Origin: Actinomycetes bacterium
GTDB lineage: Bacteria; Actinomycetota; Actinomycetes; S36-B12; GCA-2699445
Assembly (NCBI GenBank): GCA_022599915.1
Contig: JAHZLH010000022.1
Span: 1 to 45,848 of the forward strand
Reading direction: 5' to 3'
Length of the DNA: 45,848 nucleotides
Made by a program: the position numbers and the translations under genes. Positions 24,272-33,478 of this stretch are shown here, piece by piece; position 1 is the first letter of the stretch; every line of letters starts with the position of its first letter. The notes under the pieces were generated by a model. That model did no database searches and was not told the DNA's origin. It saw only the letters and a program-made list of their open reading frames with translations.

Positions 24272-25950
24272 ATTGTCCGGAAGACTCGATCCAACCGAGT
24301 TTGTTGACCCTGAACGGTGTAGTTGAAAGCAGCGGGAACTGCCAGCACATCTTGCAGGGAAGTTCGCGCCCCGGTAGTTCCCGCCAGCAACAGTTGATCC
24401 CCGTCCCGAAGTACGGTGTCGTCTCCCGGAAACACGATATTTCTCTCGTCGCGAATCAGCAGCATGACGACTGCATTGAGATTCGTGTTGCGTTGTTGCG
24501 GATCTCGGAGAAGATCGCCTAGCTGTGCATCGTCGGTGGCGAGCCAGTGGGCCAGTGACGGGTACAGTTGTGCTCGCAGATCCACACGCCAAAATCGGGG
24601 TCGCCGGTTTCGATCGACTGCGGCCAGTCGCTCGAATGCTGTCTGACTCCAGTCATCTGGTCGATCTGCGATTTCTTGAACAAACTGCCACATCATGGGC
24701 GTGCCGATGCGAGCTCGAGCTTCGCGTGCCACTACTTCTGTCGGAATCAGTAGAAAATCCATATTGAGACGCTGGTAGAGCGGGTGATTTGCTACCTGAT
24801 TTTGGAAACCCACCAGAAATAAATCAGGATTCTTGCGACGAGCCGCTCGCAGTAGCGAAAGATTTTCGGTATCACTCGCAGTCGCGGCAACCAGACCAGC
24901 TAGCCCCGTCGTATGTTCAGGTAGCAAGGGGTAAGCCCGGTGGCTCTCGCCCCTGCGAAGCTCATTGAGCTCAATTAACTCGGTGGGGATTCCCGCTCGG
25001 TCCAAATTATTTGCTAACGAATGGCCCCAATGTTGATCGGAGACTACGAGCCACTGCCCACGTTGCGGTAGTCGATGATCGGCGGGTGGCGGTGAGCCGG
25101 CATTGGTCGTCAGCCAATCCAAGAGCTTTGCCGCAGCGGATTTGGTGAGAGCAAGCGTAAGTTCATCACCGAAGAGATCGTAGGGATTGATGACCATCGG
25201 GGTGCCGAAGTCGGTCATCTGATCAGCGATCTCGGAAGTACCAACTCGTGCCACCACCGGCGTATCGGGAACCATTAGATCCGCGGCCATGGTCACTGCC
25301 AGATTAGCTTTGTCGCTGTCCGTTGCTGCTACAACCGCCGTGCAGTACGGACTTGTCAGACCCGCTCGGATGAGTTCATGTGGATCGGTAGCATCAGCCA
25401 CGTGGCACGGAACGTCGAGTCGCAAAGCTTCAAGTTGTACTTGCGCGATGGCGGCAGGGTCTGAATCGATGACAACCATCCGTCGGCTATCGGTATCCAG
25501 CATGCGGGCTAGTGTTCGTCCGGTTTCACCAAAGCCGATGAGTAGGATGAAGTTCTCCCGCAGGCGCGAGACCTGGCCACCAAAGCGCTGTTGAGCGACT
25601 GCCTCGCGGAAGTGTTTGTCGCGCAGTAGCGACAGCAGGTTTCCGATGACGTATGTCCAACTGACCACGGTCAGTGCGATCGAGATCACTACCCACAGCC
25701 GCTGCTGTGGTGAATAGCTGTAGGGAAGTTCGCCGTATCCGATCGTTGAGGCGGTATAGCTCACGAAATAGAAGGCCTCAAAGAGGTCCATCCGCCAGGT
25801 GTTGCCCTCTGGATCCACTCCCGGCATGAGTGTCATTCCGGAAATGGATATGGCGAAGACGACGATGAGGAGGAGTAATGGCGCTCGCATACGTCGAAGC
25901 GCTATGAAGATCGCTCCGGTCTCATTCTCGTCGTGCTGGTAGCCGCTCAT
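24256..25950 (-). CDS. Two-helix potassium channel with tandem RCK/TrkA domains
   Basis: 564-aa K+ channel. Two membrane helices (residues ~24-43 and ~85-108) flank the pore loop, and the selectivity filter TIGYGELP is at residues 69-76. The first RCK_N domain begins at FILLIGFGETGRTLARML (nucleotide-binding GxGxxG 140-145) with VVIDSDPAAIAQV. A second Rossmann-like domain starts at QWLVVSDQHWGHSLANNL. A TrkA_C-like end follows (NIVFPGDDTVLRDGDQLLLAG). Gating by nucleotides or ions is expected for the family. The gene lies 17 bp after the stop of the small membrane protein at 25968-26354, so the two form an operon. Confidence 0.92.
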   Translation of the reverse strand: MSGYQHDENETGAIFIALRRMRAPLLLLIVVFAISISGMTLMPGVDPEGNTWRMDLFEAFYFVSYTASTIGYGELPYSYSPQQRLWVVISIALTVVSWTYVIGNLLSLLRDKHFREAVAQQRFGGQVSRLRENFILLIGFGETGRTLARMLDTDSRRMVVIDSDPAAIAQVQLEALRLDVPCHVADATDPHELIRAGLTSPYCTAVVAATDSDKANLAVTMAADLMVPDTPVVARVGTSEIADQMTDFGTPMVINPYDLFGDELTLALTKSAAAKLLDWLTTNAGSPPPADHRLPQRGQWLVVSDQHWGHSLANNLDRAGIPTELIELNELRRGESHRAYPLLPEHTTGLAGLVAATASDTENLSLLRAARRKNPDLFLVGFQNQVANHPLYQRLNMDFLLIPTEVVAREARARIGTPMMWQFVQEIADRPDDWSQTAFERLAAVDRNRRPRFWRVDLRAQLYPSLAHWLATDDAQLGDLLRDPQQRNTNLNAVVMLLIRDERNIVFPGDDTVLRDGDQLLLAGTTGARTSLQDVLAVPAAFNYTVQGQQTRLDRVFRTISGRS

Positions 25951-25967
25951 GATTTGCCGTGTGTTTG

Positions 25968-26354
25968 CTAGCGCCTGCTGTAGGTAGACGTCTCGACGAT
26001 GAGCAGCACTACCGAGACCAGATTGGCGACCAACGCGCCGCCGGAAAGCGAGACGATAGTAGACATCTCAGCGGTGGTGAAACCGGCGGCGCCCGCGTTT
26101 TCGTAATAGGCATATGCCGTTGTTGCCAGGATAAGTTGCAGGTCTGCCACTAAGCTAGCTGCGAGCAGGGCCGCCCCCATTTGAGTGCGATCACCCAACT
26201 TCAAAATTGTCACTATCAGTGAGACAACAAGCGCCGCGAACAACTCGAACCCGTTGTGGACGTCAGGATCGCCGATGTCCCCGATAAAAAACCCGAAGTT
26301 CAGCGTCGCAGCCAGCAGCACAAAAAAGCCGAAAATGACTTTACCCAGATTCAT
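25968..26354 (-). CDS. Four-helix membrane protein, DUF6394-like, partner of the K+ channel
   Basis: 128-aa protein with about four membrane helices (residues ~5-22, 40-55, 60-85, 98-122). The blocks FFVLLAATLNFGFFIGDI, FELFAALVVSLIVTILKLGDR, ASLVADLQLILA and SLSGGALVANLVSVVLLIVE match my memory of DUF6394. The family's function is not known; its members tend to sit beside K+ channel genes, as here. ATG 26354 has GGAAGG seven bases upstream. First gene of the two-gene operon with the channel. Confidence 0.75.
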   Translation of the reverse strand: MNLGKVIFGFFVLLAATLNFGFFIGDIGDPDVHNGFELFAALVVSLIVTILKLGDRTQMGAALLAASLVADLQLILATTAYAYYENAGAAGFTTAEMSTIVSLSGGALVANLVSVVLLIVETSTYSRR

Positions 26355-26433
26355 GCTGCTGCCTTCCGACTGCCGTTACGTGGAGCCTAGCCAGACACCG
26401 TCCACGCTGTTCGTGATTCGGCAAGATCGTCAG

Positions 26434-27687
26434 CTAGCTCGTTCCGGCCAAGGTGGCGTACCAGCGCATCGCATAGTTGCCGCGGATGGTTGTCACGAAG
26501 GAGGAACTATCGGCAGATCGTTCGAAGACATCGTGAAAGTAGACGGTTGCGGCCACCACGTCTTTGGAGCGTTTGAACTGTGGCAAGTCAAAGTCAAAAA
26601 TCACTGATTCCATTTCGTAGATCATGAAACGGGTTTGAGTTACCGCAGACCAAGGGTCGAGCCCACGAGATCCGGCAAATGCCAACAGACTGTTCGGTCC
26701 AGTGTCCCAACGGCCGCCTCGCGACCACTGCGCCAGACCGGTGCCAGGGCCTCCCGCCTGCAATACCGTCGGATCGACGTTGGACTCTTGCTGCAGATTG
26801 CCCAGAATGCCGGCAGCAGCTTCTTCCGAGAAACCCTCACCGATCAAGATGTCCCACACCAGTGGTGCTTGGTTGCCTGCTGCAGCACCCGGGGCGGAAG
26901 AAATATCGCCCAGGGAGCCACCGGAAGATTCCAGCGCCGAACGAAACTGCTGCTGTGCATTGGTGAATTTCGCTGCTGCCTTATCTCGCGCGGCTTCGGC
27001 TGTTTCCGCGCCCCGACCGTTCTTGCGTGCGGTGGCAGCTGCGGTGGTCAACTGTTCTCGGAAATCGCCGAGAGCGCGCTGGGCGCTATCCAAACGGACT
27101 GCGGCTGTCGCAGATTGGTTGCGTGCTTGGTCAGCGGTGACCGCGGCAGTCGTCGCGGTTTCGGCGGTGCGTTCGACAGCCACCACGGTCGCGGTTTCGA
27201 TGCGCTCGGCAGCCACGTTATGGCTGGCCAGCGCATTGAGTACTGCGGGTCCTTCGGCGGCGAAGTCTACGAACGCAGCTAGCTCGGCGTTCGCGGACCC
27301 ATGCACGTAAGTGGCCCGAACCAGTTGCACCATGTCCGAACGAGCCAGGGCCGCTGCTGCGGCGGTCTCCTGTTCGGTTTCTGAGGCGGCTAGTGCCTGC
27401 TTACCGTTACTGCGGTGCGACTTCCGCGCGTCAGCGAGTTCTTGCTCGGCGGCGGCGATATCACCGCGAGTTTCGCTCACTACTGTGGTGGCGTCGCGGG
27501 AGGCGCGATTGGCTTTCTTCCACGCCTGCTCAGCTGCGTCCAGTTTCTTGCGGGCCTGAGCCACCTGCTGGGCTAGGTCGCTGAGTGAACTATCGGCACT
27601 CGCCGGTGGGGTCACGGCAAGCAGCGAAAAGGCCAGTGGGAGTGCTGCTACTCCCACGCACCAGCGCTTGCCCTGCCTAAGACCCAT
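26434..27687 (-). CDS. Secreted coiled-coil protein with a phage-lysozyme-like C-terminal domain
   Basis: 417-aa exported cell-wall protein. The start at ATG 27687 gives a clean signal peptide (MGLRQGKRWCVGVAALPLAF, then LLAVTPPASA); the GTG at 27723 only adds 12 polar residues. Residues ~30-270 form long Ala/Glu/Lys/Gln-rich coiled coils like those of PcsB/RipA-type hydrolase proteins. The C-terminal domain (~280-417) has VWDILIGEGFSEEAAAGILG, LQQESNVDPTV and GGPGTGLAQWS, the pattern of the phage tail lysozyme domain (Phage_lysozyme2), with Glu of LQQES the likely catalytic acid. It would cut peptidoglycan glycan strands, with the coils controlling access; this role is inferred. Confidence 0.82.
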   Translation of the reverse strand: MGLRQGKRWCVGVAALPLAFSLLAVTPPASADSSLSDLAQQVAQARKKLDAAEQAWKKANRASRDATTVVSETRGDIAAAEQELADARKSHRSNGKQALAASETEQETAAAAALARSDMVQLVRATYVHGSANAELAAFVDFAAEGPAVLNALASHNVAAERIETATVVAVERTAETATTAAVTADQARNQSATAAVRLDSAQRALGDFREQLTTAAATARKNGRGAETAEAARDKAAAKFTNAQQQFRSALESSGGSLGDISSAPGAAAGNQAPLVWDILIGEGFSEEAAAGILGNLQQESNVDPTVLQAGGPGTGLAQWSRGGRWDTGPNSLLAFAGSRGLDPWSAVTQTRFMIYEMESVIFDFDLPQFKRSKDVVAATVYFHDVFERSADSSSFVTTIRGNYAMRWYATLAGTS

Positions 27688-27853
27688 GCCTCTACTATCG
27701 GCTCTTTTGGGCCAAAGTTTCACCTAAATTCGGCATTTCTGCGAGTGATTGTCCGGCGAGGGGCCCCACTGGCTCATCCGCAAGTCCATCACCGGTTGGT
27801 CGCGATAGCCCGGATGTGCGGAATGTCGGTGCTTGGGCAGTAGGTGTGGCGGC

Positions 27854-27869
27854 TGGGTCGCTAGACCCA
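27854..27869. other. Hairpin in the 27688-27962 divergent gap
   Basis: TGGGTC-GCTA-GACCCA, a perfect 6-bp dyad in a gap that holds the promoters of the lysozyme-like gene (minus) and ung (plus). No T-run follows, so it is not an obvious terminator; an operator or chance dyad is possible. Confidence 0.35.
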
Positions 27870-27905
27870 CCACAGCCGTGACCGGGTGCTGGCAACAGCG
27901 CGGGC

Positions 27906-27911
27906 TAGGCT
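27906..27911 (+). promoter_or_regulatory. -10 box TAGGCT of the ung-P450 operon
   Basis: TAGGCT lies 51 bases before the ung ATG; the leader of ~45 nt ends with AGGAGG six bases before the start codon. Confidence 0.5.
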
Positions 27912-27962
27912 GCTGCCAGTATCTGTTGCGAGCATCCCGTAACAGCGAACAGGAGGTCGGCC

Positions 27963-28637
27963 ATGCCTCAACCGCTGGTTGAGTTGGTGCACCCCGGCTG
28001 GCTACCAACATTGGAACCACACCAACAACGGCTCGATGAGTTAGGTTCCTTCCTGCGTGCGGAAACCGCCGCCGGGCGGGGCTTCCTCCCTAGTGGCGAT
28101 CGAATTCTGCGGGCCTTCAGTCGAGATCCCGCCGAAGTGCGCGTGCTGATTGTCGGTCAAGATCCATATCCCACTCCCGGGCACGCGGTGGGACTGTCCT
28201 TCTCCGTCGCCCCCGAGGTTCGCCCGCTACCGCGTAGTTTGCGGAATATCTTTCGGGAGTATCAAGAAGATTTGAGTTTGCCAGCACCCGCCAATGGGGA
28301 TCTCACGGCCTGGTTTCAGCGGGGCGTGTTGTTACTCAACCGGGTGTTGACCGTTCAGCCGGGCAAACCCGCCTCCCACCGCAATCAGGGTTGGGAAGAG
28401 GTTACTGGCGCTGCCATAGCCGCCCTGGCTGCGCGTCCAGAACCGCTGGTGGCCATCTTGTGGGGTCGAGATGCGCGATCCGCGGCCGATCTGTTGGCGG
28501 GGCGGCCGACTGTGCAAAGCGCCCATCCCAGCCCGATGTCCGCTGATCGTGGATTCTTCGGTAGTCGGCCGTTCAGTAGGGCGAACGAGTTGCTGCAGTC
28601 GGCTGGTGGCCAATCAGTGGATTGGCAGTTGCCATGA
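27963..28637 (+). CDS. ung: Uracil-DNA glycosylase, family 1
   Basis: 224-aa base-excision repair enzyme that removes uracil from DNA. The motif [20 protein letters not shown] (catalytic Asp and the Pro-rich water-activating loop, residues ~60-79) is complete. [20 protein letters not shown] carries the uracil-binding region, and [18 protein letters not shown] holds the catalytic His and the minor-groove Leu/Ser loop equivalent. Length is normal for the family. A strong ribosome-binding site (AGGAGG) precedes the ATG. The gene overlaps the next one as ATGA. Confidence 0.96.
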   Translation: MPQPLVELVHPGWLPTLEPHQQRLDELGSFLRAETAAGRGFLPSGDRILRAFSRDPAEVRVLIVGQDPYPTPGHAVGLSFSVAPEVRPLPRSLRNIFREYQEDLSLPAPANGDLTAWFQRGVLLLNRVLTVQPGKPASHRNQGWEEVTGAAIAALAARPEPLVAILWGRDARSAADLLAGRPTVQSAHPSPMSADRGFFGSRPFSRANELLQSAGGQSVDWQLP

Positions 28638-29953
28638 GTAGCGCCGTCCCGAACCGCAGCTATCTGGGAACGCCGGCGACGGCGCCGGGACCGTCGGGGC
28701 CACAGATGCTCAACTACACCAGGTTGATCCGCCGGGATCCGCTAGGTTTTCTGACCCGCATGCGCAATGAATACGGCGATGTTGTGCAGTTTCCCATTCC
28801 GCGACCGCCGACCTATCTGGTGGCATCAGCAGCTGACGCGCAACGGGTCTTGGTCGGCAACGCCCGCAACTACGGCAAGGACACCATCCAGTACCGGTCG
28901 TTGTCGCTGGTCACCGGCGAGGGACTGTTGAGCGCCGATGATGAGTTGTGGCGACAGCAGCGACCAGTGGTGCAACCTGCTTTCCATCACTCCGGGCTGC
29001 ATCGACTCGAACCGGTCGTGATTGACGAAACCGACCTGGTGGGTAGTGAATGGCTAGCCAAAGGTCCGGGGGCGGTGGTGGACGTGGAAGCCGCCATGAT
29101 GGACATAGCGTTGCGGGTGGTGGGTCGGCTGCTGTTCGGCGATGACCTGCGCGGCAGCAGCGCAGACCTTGCGCGAGCCACCTTAGCGGCGCTGCGAGTC
29201 GTGGTGCAGCGTTCCCGGGTCCCGATAACGGTGCCGCGATTGCTTCCGACACCGGCGAATCGACAACTAGATCGCAGCACCGCCCAACTCGATCAAGCGG
29301 TCGCGAATCTCGTGCAGCAACGAGGTCGAGCCGTCAGTACCGCTGATGCTGTTGCGCCGATGCTGTTGGACCAGTTGCTGGCTGCTGGACTGCCGCCGAG
29401 CGAGGTGCGAGATCAAGTGGTCACCTTCTTGGTGGCCGGTCACGAGACTGCTGCCAGTGGATTGACCTGGGCACTGTGGTTGCTCGCAGCAGCGCCGCAG
29501 TGGCAGGAACGGGTGGCGGCAGCAGCACAACTGGAAGAGGTCTTTCCGGTGGTGGACGAAGCGCTACGGCTGTTTCCGCCGGCCTGGGTGATCACCCGTA
29601 CAAGTAGATCTGCCGATCAATTGAACGGTTACGACATTCCCGCGGGTGCGCTGATCATCGTGAGTCCGTTCCTGATCCAGCGAGACCCACGGTATTGGGA
29701 TGCCGCAGCGAGGTTTGATCCCGGCCGATTCACCGCCGTAACTTCTAGTCGAATGCCGGCATACCTGCCGTTTGGTGCGGGAATGCGGCTTTGTATCGGG
29801 CGAGACTTCGCCCGCTGGGAGATGGCTGTCGTCCTGCGGGAGTTATGTCGTCGTTTTCGACTTGAACGCCCCGGCGGCTTGCGGCCACAGCCGATTACCG
29901 AAGTCACTTTGCGCCCAAAGGCAGGTATGCCGCTGCGGATTTGGCAGCGGTAG
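28634..29953 (+). CDS. Cytochrome P450
   Basis: 439-aa soluble haem monooxygenase. Start ATG 28634 overlaps the ung stop (ATGA); a TTG at 28622 is also in frame but less likely. Motifs: oxygen-binding I-helix [14 protein letters not shown]-helix ExxR in [18 protein letters not shown] meander region, and the haem loop [18 protein letters not shown] with axial Cys about residue 387. The N-terminus has [20 protein letters not shown] and no membrane anchor. It resembles the CYP4/CYP102-like class I sequences that act on fatty acids, but substrate is not predictable and no ferredoxin or reductase gene is adjacent. Translational coupling to ung is odd for the function. Confidence 0.94.
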   Translation: MSSAVPNRSYLGTPATAPGPSGPQMLNYTRLIRRDPLGFLTRMRNEYGDVVQFPIPRPPTYLVASAADAQRVLVGNARNYGKDTIQYRSLSLVTGEGLLSADDELWRQQRPVVQPAFHHSGLHRLEPVVIDETDLVGSEWLAKGPGAVVDVEAAMMDIALRVVGRLLFGDDLRGSSADLARATLAALRVVVQRSRVPITVPRLLPTPANRQLDRSTAQLDQAVANLVQQRGRAVSTADAVAPMLLDQLLAAGLPPSEVRDQVVTFLVAGHETAASGLTWALWLLAAAPQWQERVAAAAQLEEVFPVVDEALRLFPPAWVITRTSRSADQLNGYDIPAGALIIVSPFLIQRDPRYWDAAARFDPGRFTAVTSSRMPAYLPFGAGMRLCIGRDFARWEMAVVLRELCRRFRLERPGGLRPQPITEVTLRPKAGMPLRIWQR

Positions 29954-29982
29954 GGCTACCAGTTTGCAGGTCACCGACAGCG

Positions 29983-30420
29983 CTAGCCGCCGACGGTGAC
30001 GTATTGAATCAGCGCGTCTCGCTCGTCTTGCAGTTCTCCGAGCCGGCTCTTCACCACGTCGCCGATGCTGATCAGACCGATGAGATTTTCGTCATCATCC
30101 ACCACGGGAACGTGGCGGATTCGAGAGTTCGTCATCAACTCCATTAGGTCTGCTGTGGTCGCGGATACCGGTGTGCAGGTAATGGTGGTGGTCATGATGG
30201 CCGAGACTGGGCTCTCAAGAATGGCGGGACCGTCGGACGTAATCCGATTGACGACATCCCGTTCCGACGCCATGCCGAGAACGCTTTGGCCATCCTCGGA
30301 AACAACCAGCGCGCCGATTCGGCGTTCGGTGAGGCGTTCAACGAGCTCCCGCACACTTTGATCCGGGCGAATCGTCTCCACGGCCGAGCCTTTGTGGTCC
30401 AGTACCTTGTCGAGTTTCAT
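29983..30420 (-). CDS. Tandem CBS-domain protein (Hrp1-like)
   Basis: 145-aa stand-alone CBS pair. CBS1 (residues ~8-65: VETIRPDQSVRELVERLTER, ALVVSEDGQSVLGMASERDV) and CBS2 (~73-130: TCTPVSATTADLMELMTNSR, IRHVPVVDDDENLIGLISIG, then DVVKSRL). Such proteins bind adenine nucleotides and act as regulators; no partner domain is fused here. ATG 30420 follows GGGAG. It converges with the P450 gene (29 bp gap) and lies downstream of hisN on the same strand with a 48-bp gap. Confidence 0.9.
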   Translation of the reverse strand: MKLDKVLDHKGSAVETIRPDQSVRELVERLTERRIGALVVSEDGQSVLGMASERDVVNRITSDGPAILESPVSAIMTTTITCTPVSATTADLMELMTNSRIRHVPVVDDDENLIGLISIGDVVKSRLGELQDERDALIQYVTVGG

Positions 30421-30468
30421 ATTGACTCCCAGGTAAGTCGATGAGTTCTTGTCCTTGTGGAAGGGAAT

Positions 30469-31269
30469 CTAGTGGAGAGAACCCTCGGATGTCAGCATCG
30501 AGAGAACTACGTCATGCAAAGTGCCGTTAGTTGTCAATGCGGAACCCGACTGGATGGCCTCGTCGCCTCGCCAACCAGTCAGTTGCCCGCCGGCCTCCGT
30601 GACGATAGGAATCAATGCGGCTAGGTCCCAGGCGTTGAGTTCGGGTTCGGCGACGATATCGACCGCGCCTTCGGCTACCAGCAGGTGTGGCAGAAAGTCG
30701 CCGTAGTCGCGGACCCGCCAACAGTTAGTGCGTAATTGCTGGACTGCTGCCATAGCACCGAGTTGCTGCCAACCAGGATCATTGGAGATCGAGCAGGAGG
30801 CGTGGCTCACCGTGGATACATCGCTGACCTGTATCCGCCGTTCCGAACCATCTGGGTCCCGGGTCCAGGCTCCACCGCCGGTTCCTGCCCACCAGCGTCG
30901 AGCCATCGCCGGTGCCGAGACCACGCCAACCGTCAGCCCATCGGTCGATTCCAAGCCAATGAGCGTGGCCCAAATCGGCACGCCGCGCAGGTAGTTGGCA
31001 GTGCCGTCGATGGGATCAATGATCCAGCGACGTTGGTGTTCACCCTGCTCGCCGTACTCCTCACCGAGAATGCCGTCGTCAGGACGCTCCGCTGTGAGGA
31101 TTTCACGAATGGCCATCTCGGTACCTCGATCAGCTTCGGTGACCGGGCTGAGATCGGACTTGGTCTCTACCGCAAGATCTGCAGCCAGATACCGTTGCAG
31201 CGCGATGTGATCTGCTGCGTCGGCAATACGTAAGGCCAGATCGAGATCCGCAGCGACTACGTTGTCCAT
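30469..31269 (-). CDS. hisN: Histidinol-phosphatase, inositol-monophosphatase type
   Basis: 266-aa Mg-dependent phosphatase of the IMPase fold. Metal-site blocks: GILGEEYGE (Glu), WIIDPIDGTANYLRG (residues ~81-95) and NAWDLAALIPIVTEAGG. The segments GVPIWATLIGLE, VGVVSAPAMARRWWAG, WRVRDYGDFLPHLLVAEGAV and DIVAEPEL closely follow actinobacterial HisN, which makes histidinol from histidinol phosphate in His synthesis. ATG 31269 is preferred to GTG 31311: the latter adds an unlike N-terminus, and CAGGAT ends six bases before 31269, near the local leaderless pattern. In many actinobacteria hisN sits beside aroA-rsgA; here it is 9 kb away. Confidence 0.87.
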   Translation of the reverse strand: MDNVVAADLDLALRIADAADHIALQRYLAADLAVETKSDLSPVTEADRGTEMAIREILTAERPDDGILGEEYGEQGEHQRRWIIDPIDGTANYLRGVPIWATLIGLESTDGLTVGVVSAPAMARRWWAGTGGGAWTRDPDGSERRIQVSDVSTVSHASCSISNDPGWQQLGAMAAVQQLRTNCWRVRDYGDFLPHLLVAEGAVDIVAEPELNAWDLAALIPIVTEAGGQLTGWRGDEAIQSGSALTTNGTLHDVVLSMLTSEGSLH

Positions 31270-31402
31270 AGCGACATCCTGCCAGTAGCCAGCCCGATGC
31301 TGGGAAACCACTCGGTGGCAACGACGGGATATCTTTCGGCAATAATCAGCGAGTGATAACGCGGCGAAATCTTGTGACGGTCATATCCAACGGATTTGCC
31401 AG

Positions 31403-32953
31403 ATGACTCGAGCGCTCAAAACCCATTCGCCTTGGTTGGGCCTGTCGCTGGTTCTGCTGTCCTTTGTCATCCGGTTGATGAACGCGACCATCACCTCCAC
31501 CGAACTGCCGGCGTTGGAGTCTGATCTGGACGTATCCGGACCGACAGCTGAACTAACCATGACGCTGTTCCTGGCTGTCGCAGGTGCGCTGGTGGCCCCG
31601 ATGGGGATGTTGGCCGATCGTTACGGCCGGGTGCGAGTGTTCAGCTATGGCGCGGTGGCAATGATCGTGGCCAACGCCGGAAGTGCGCTGGCGCCGAATT
31701 TCGGTGTGCTGTTGATCACCAGAGTGGCTGAAGCAGTTGCCTTTCCCGCGATGGGTGCGGCGAGTCTGGCGCTGGTAGCCAGCGCATTCACGGACGCTAA
31801 ACAGCGCTCTCGAGCCTTTGCGGCCTACGGTGCCTGCTATGGCGTCGCAGTTGCTTTGGCTGGTGTGCTGGGCGGTGTCTTCGCAACCGACTTGTCCTGG
31901 CGCTGGTCCTTTGCGATGAACATCCCGTTTCTGTTGATCGCTCTCATCGGGGTGAACCGATTGCTGCGGCGAGACGATGACCCGCATCCAGAGCGGGAAC
32001 TGGATTGGTGGGGGACAGCAGCCCTGACCATAGGGGTCAGCGGTTTGCTGTTCGGCATCCAGCGGCTACCGGAGACCGGTTTCGATGCAGTGACCATAGC
32101 GTTGCTGGTGACAGCCGCTGCAGGCCTGGTCGGGTTCCTGTTGTGGGAACGGTATCGATCCCGGGCGGGGCATCAGGTGCTGCTCGACCCGCAACTGTTC
32201 GCTTGCGCCAGTTTTCCGGCTGCTGTTTCGGTAAGTGGCCTCATGCTGTTCGGCGCCTTCGCGTTGTTTACGGTGATGCCGCTGTTCTGGGGGCTGGTGG
32301 CCGGGGCGACACCGCTGCAGGTCGGGGTCGGATTGGTGCCATTGGGAGCCGGCTGGAGTGTGGGTGCCATTCTGGCTGCGCCGTTGGGCACGCGGTGGGG
32401 AGATCGGCTGGCGGTAGCACTCGCACTTGTGACAGCTGCTGCTATGGCGGTGATAGCCGCCTGGCGATTGCCGGACGACGGCGCGATCGGCGCAAGTGCG
32501 ATCCCGTTAGCAGTCTTGGGAATTGGACTGGGTGTGGCCTATGCCCGCATCAATCAGGCTGGCTTGCATTCAGTGCCCGATCGGCTCACGGGATTGGGAT
32601 CGGGACTGCTGATCGGGACGCGATTCCTAGCAGCTGCCCTCGGCGCTGCGCTGCTCTCCCAACTGTTGATGTGGTCCGCGACGTCTTTGGCGCGGGAGGC
32701 GATTGCGGCTGATTCCACCTTGACGGTGGAGCAGCGGCAGCAAGCACAACATGCGGTGACTGCAGCTGCTCGGGGTAGATATGGTCCGTTGCTGGCGGTG
32801 GAGTCGAGACCGTCGGATGAGATGGCCGCGCAGGAACTGCGCGATGCCTATACCGAAGCTGCTCGCAGAACGCTATTGGCAGCTGGACTGTTCTTGCTAC
32901 TGGGTGCTGCCGCGACCAGAGGGTTCCCCGGTCGCAAGCCGAAAGCCGACTAG
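31403..32953 (+). CDS. MFS transporter, DHA2-like (drug:H+ antiporter type)
   Basis: 516-aa integral membrane protein with about 13-14 helices. The loop 2-3 motif GMLADRYGRVRVF (motif A) and the motif-C-like AYGACYGVAVALAGVLGGVF in helix 5 mark it as a major facilitator exporter; DLSWRWSFAMNIPF follows as in DHA2 members. Helix-poor stretch near residues 440-480 (EAIAADSTLTVEQRQQAQ) is an outside loop before the last helix. Substrate unknown. Divergent from hisN across 133 bp. Confidence 0.88.
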   Translation: MTRALKTHSPWLGLSLVLLSFVIRLMNATITSTELPALESDLDVSGPTAELTMTLFLAVAGALVAPMGMLADRYGRVRVFSYGAVAMIVANAGSALAPNFGVLLITRVAEAVAFPAMGAASLALVASAFTDAKQRSRAFAAYGACYGVAVALAGVLGGVFATDLSWRWSFAMNIPFLLIALIGVNRLLRRDDDPHPERELDWWGTAALTIGVSGLLFGIQRLPETGFDAVTIALLVTAAAGLVGFLLWERYRSRAGHQVLLDPQLFACASFPAAVSVSGLMLFGAFALFTVMPLFWGLVAGATPLQVGVGLVPLGAGWSVGAILAAPLGTRWGDRLAVALALVTAAAMAVIAAWRLPDDGAIGASAIPLAVLGIGLGVAYARINQAGLHSVPDRLTGLGSGLLIGTRFLAAALGAALLSQLLMWSATSLAREAIAADSTLTVEQRQQAQHAVTAAARGRYGPLLAVESRPSDEMAAQELRDAYTEAARRTLLAAGLFLLLGAAATRGFPGRKPKAD

Positions 32954-33018
32954 GCTGCTAATGGAGTTTCGGTTGCGACCGTGCCAGGGTTGCGGTGGCG
33001 TGTATGCGGACCAGGAAG

Positions 33019-33032
33019 GTGGACATGTCCAC
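33019..33032. promoter_or_regulatory. Perfect 14-bp palindrome over the DoxX start codon
   Basis: GTGGACATGTCCAC is its own reverse complement and is centred on the ATG at 33025. It could be an operator or an mRNA stem covering the start. Confidence 0.4.
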
Positions 33033-33468
33033 ATCAGTAAGTCGGCGATTATTTGTCAGTAGGTTGCAGGGTGGGGCGCAGTGGTGGTCGACGGCTGTGC
33101 GTTGGCTCGCTGGCGTTGTGCTGATCTCGGTGTCACTGTCGAAGTTCACTCGGTACGAGGACCTAGTGGCTGCGTTTGAGCGGTATGGGATCCCTTTCCC
33201 AGAGCAATCGGTCTATCTGGCGGGAACGATCGAACTGCTCGGTGGAATCTTGCTTGTGCTGGGTTTGCTGACCAGACTTGCGGCGCTAGCGGTGGCGGGA
33301 AATATGTTCGTCGCTGTTCTCACGGGTGGAAGAATTGACGTGGATTTCTATCACACCGGTCTCGGAAGTCTGCTATTCCTGGCGGCATTGTTCTTGCTGT
33401 GGTCCGGTCCCGGTCGGCTGGCCGTCGACAACCGTTGGGTTGACCCGTCGCAGTCGGCCGTCGACTAG
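33025..33468 (+). CDS. DoxX family membrane protein
   Basis: 147-aa protein with four membrane helices, starting at ATG 33025 (AAGG upstream; the ATG at 32995 in the same frame is less likely). The DoxX pattern is clear: RWLAGVVLISVSLSKFTRYE, then FPEQSVYLAGTIELLGGILL, LGLLTRLAALAVAGNMFVAV and DFYHTGLGSLLFLAALFLLW. Relatives are linked to thiol/redox stress, but many have no known role. It converges with the GGDEF-EAL gene, ten bases between stops. Confidence 0.87.
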   Translation: MSTSVSRRLFVSRLQGGAQWWSTAVRWLAGVVLISVSLSKFTRYEDLVAAFERYGIPFPEQSVYLAGTIELLGGILLVLGLLTRLAALAVAGNMFVAVLTGGRIDVDFYHTGLGSLLFLAALFLLWSGPGRLAVDNRWVDPSQSAVD

Positions 33469-33478
33469 CTGGTTGCGG

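Noticed and set aside
27854-27869. Intrinsic terminator in the 27688-27962 gap
   Set aside because: The dyad has no T-run and no gene ends there; both flanking genes start from this gap.
32005-32712. Plus-strand 235-codon frame overlapping the MFS gene
   Set aside because: Shadow of a membrane-protein gene in another frame; composition rich in Arg, Gly and Cys without domain features.
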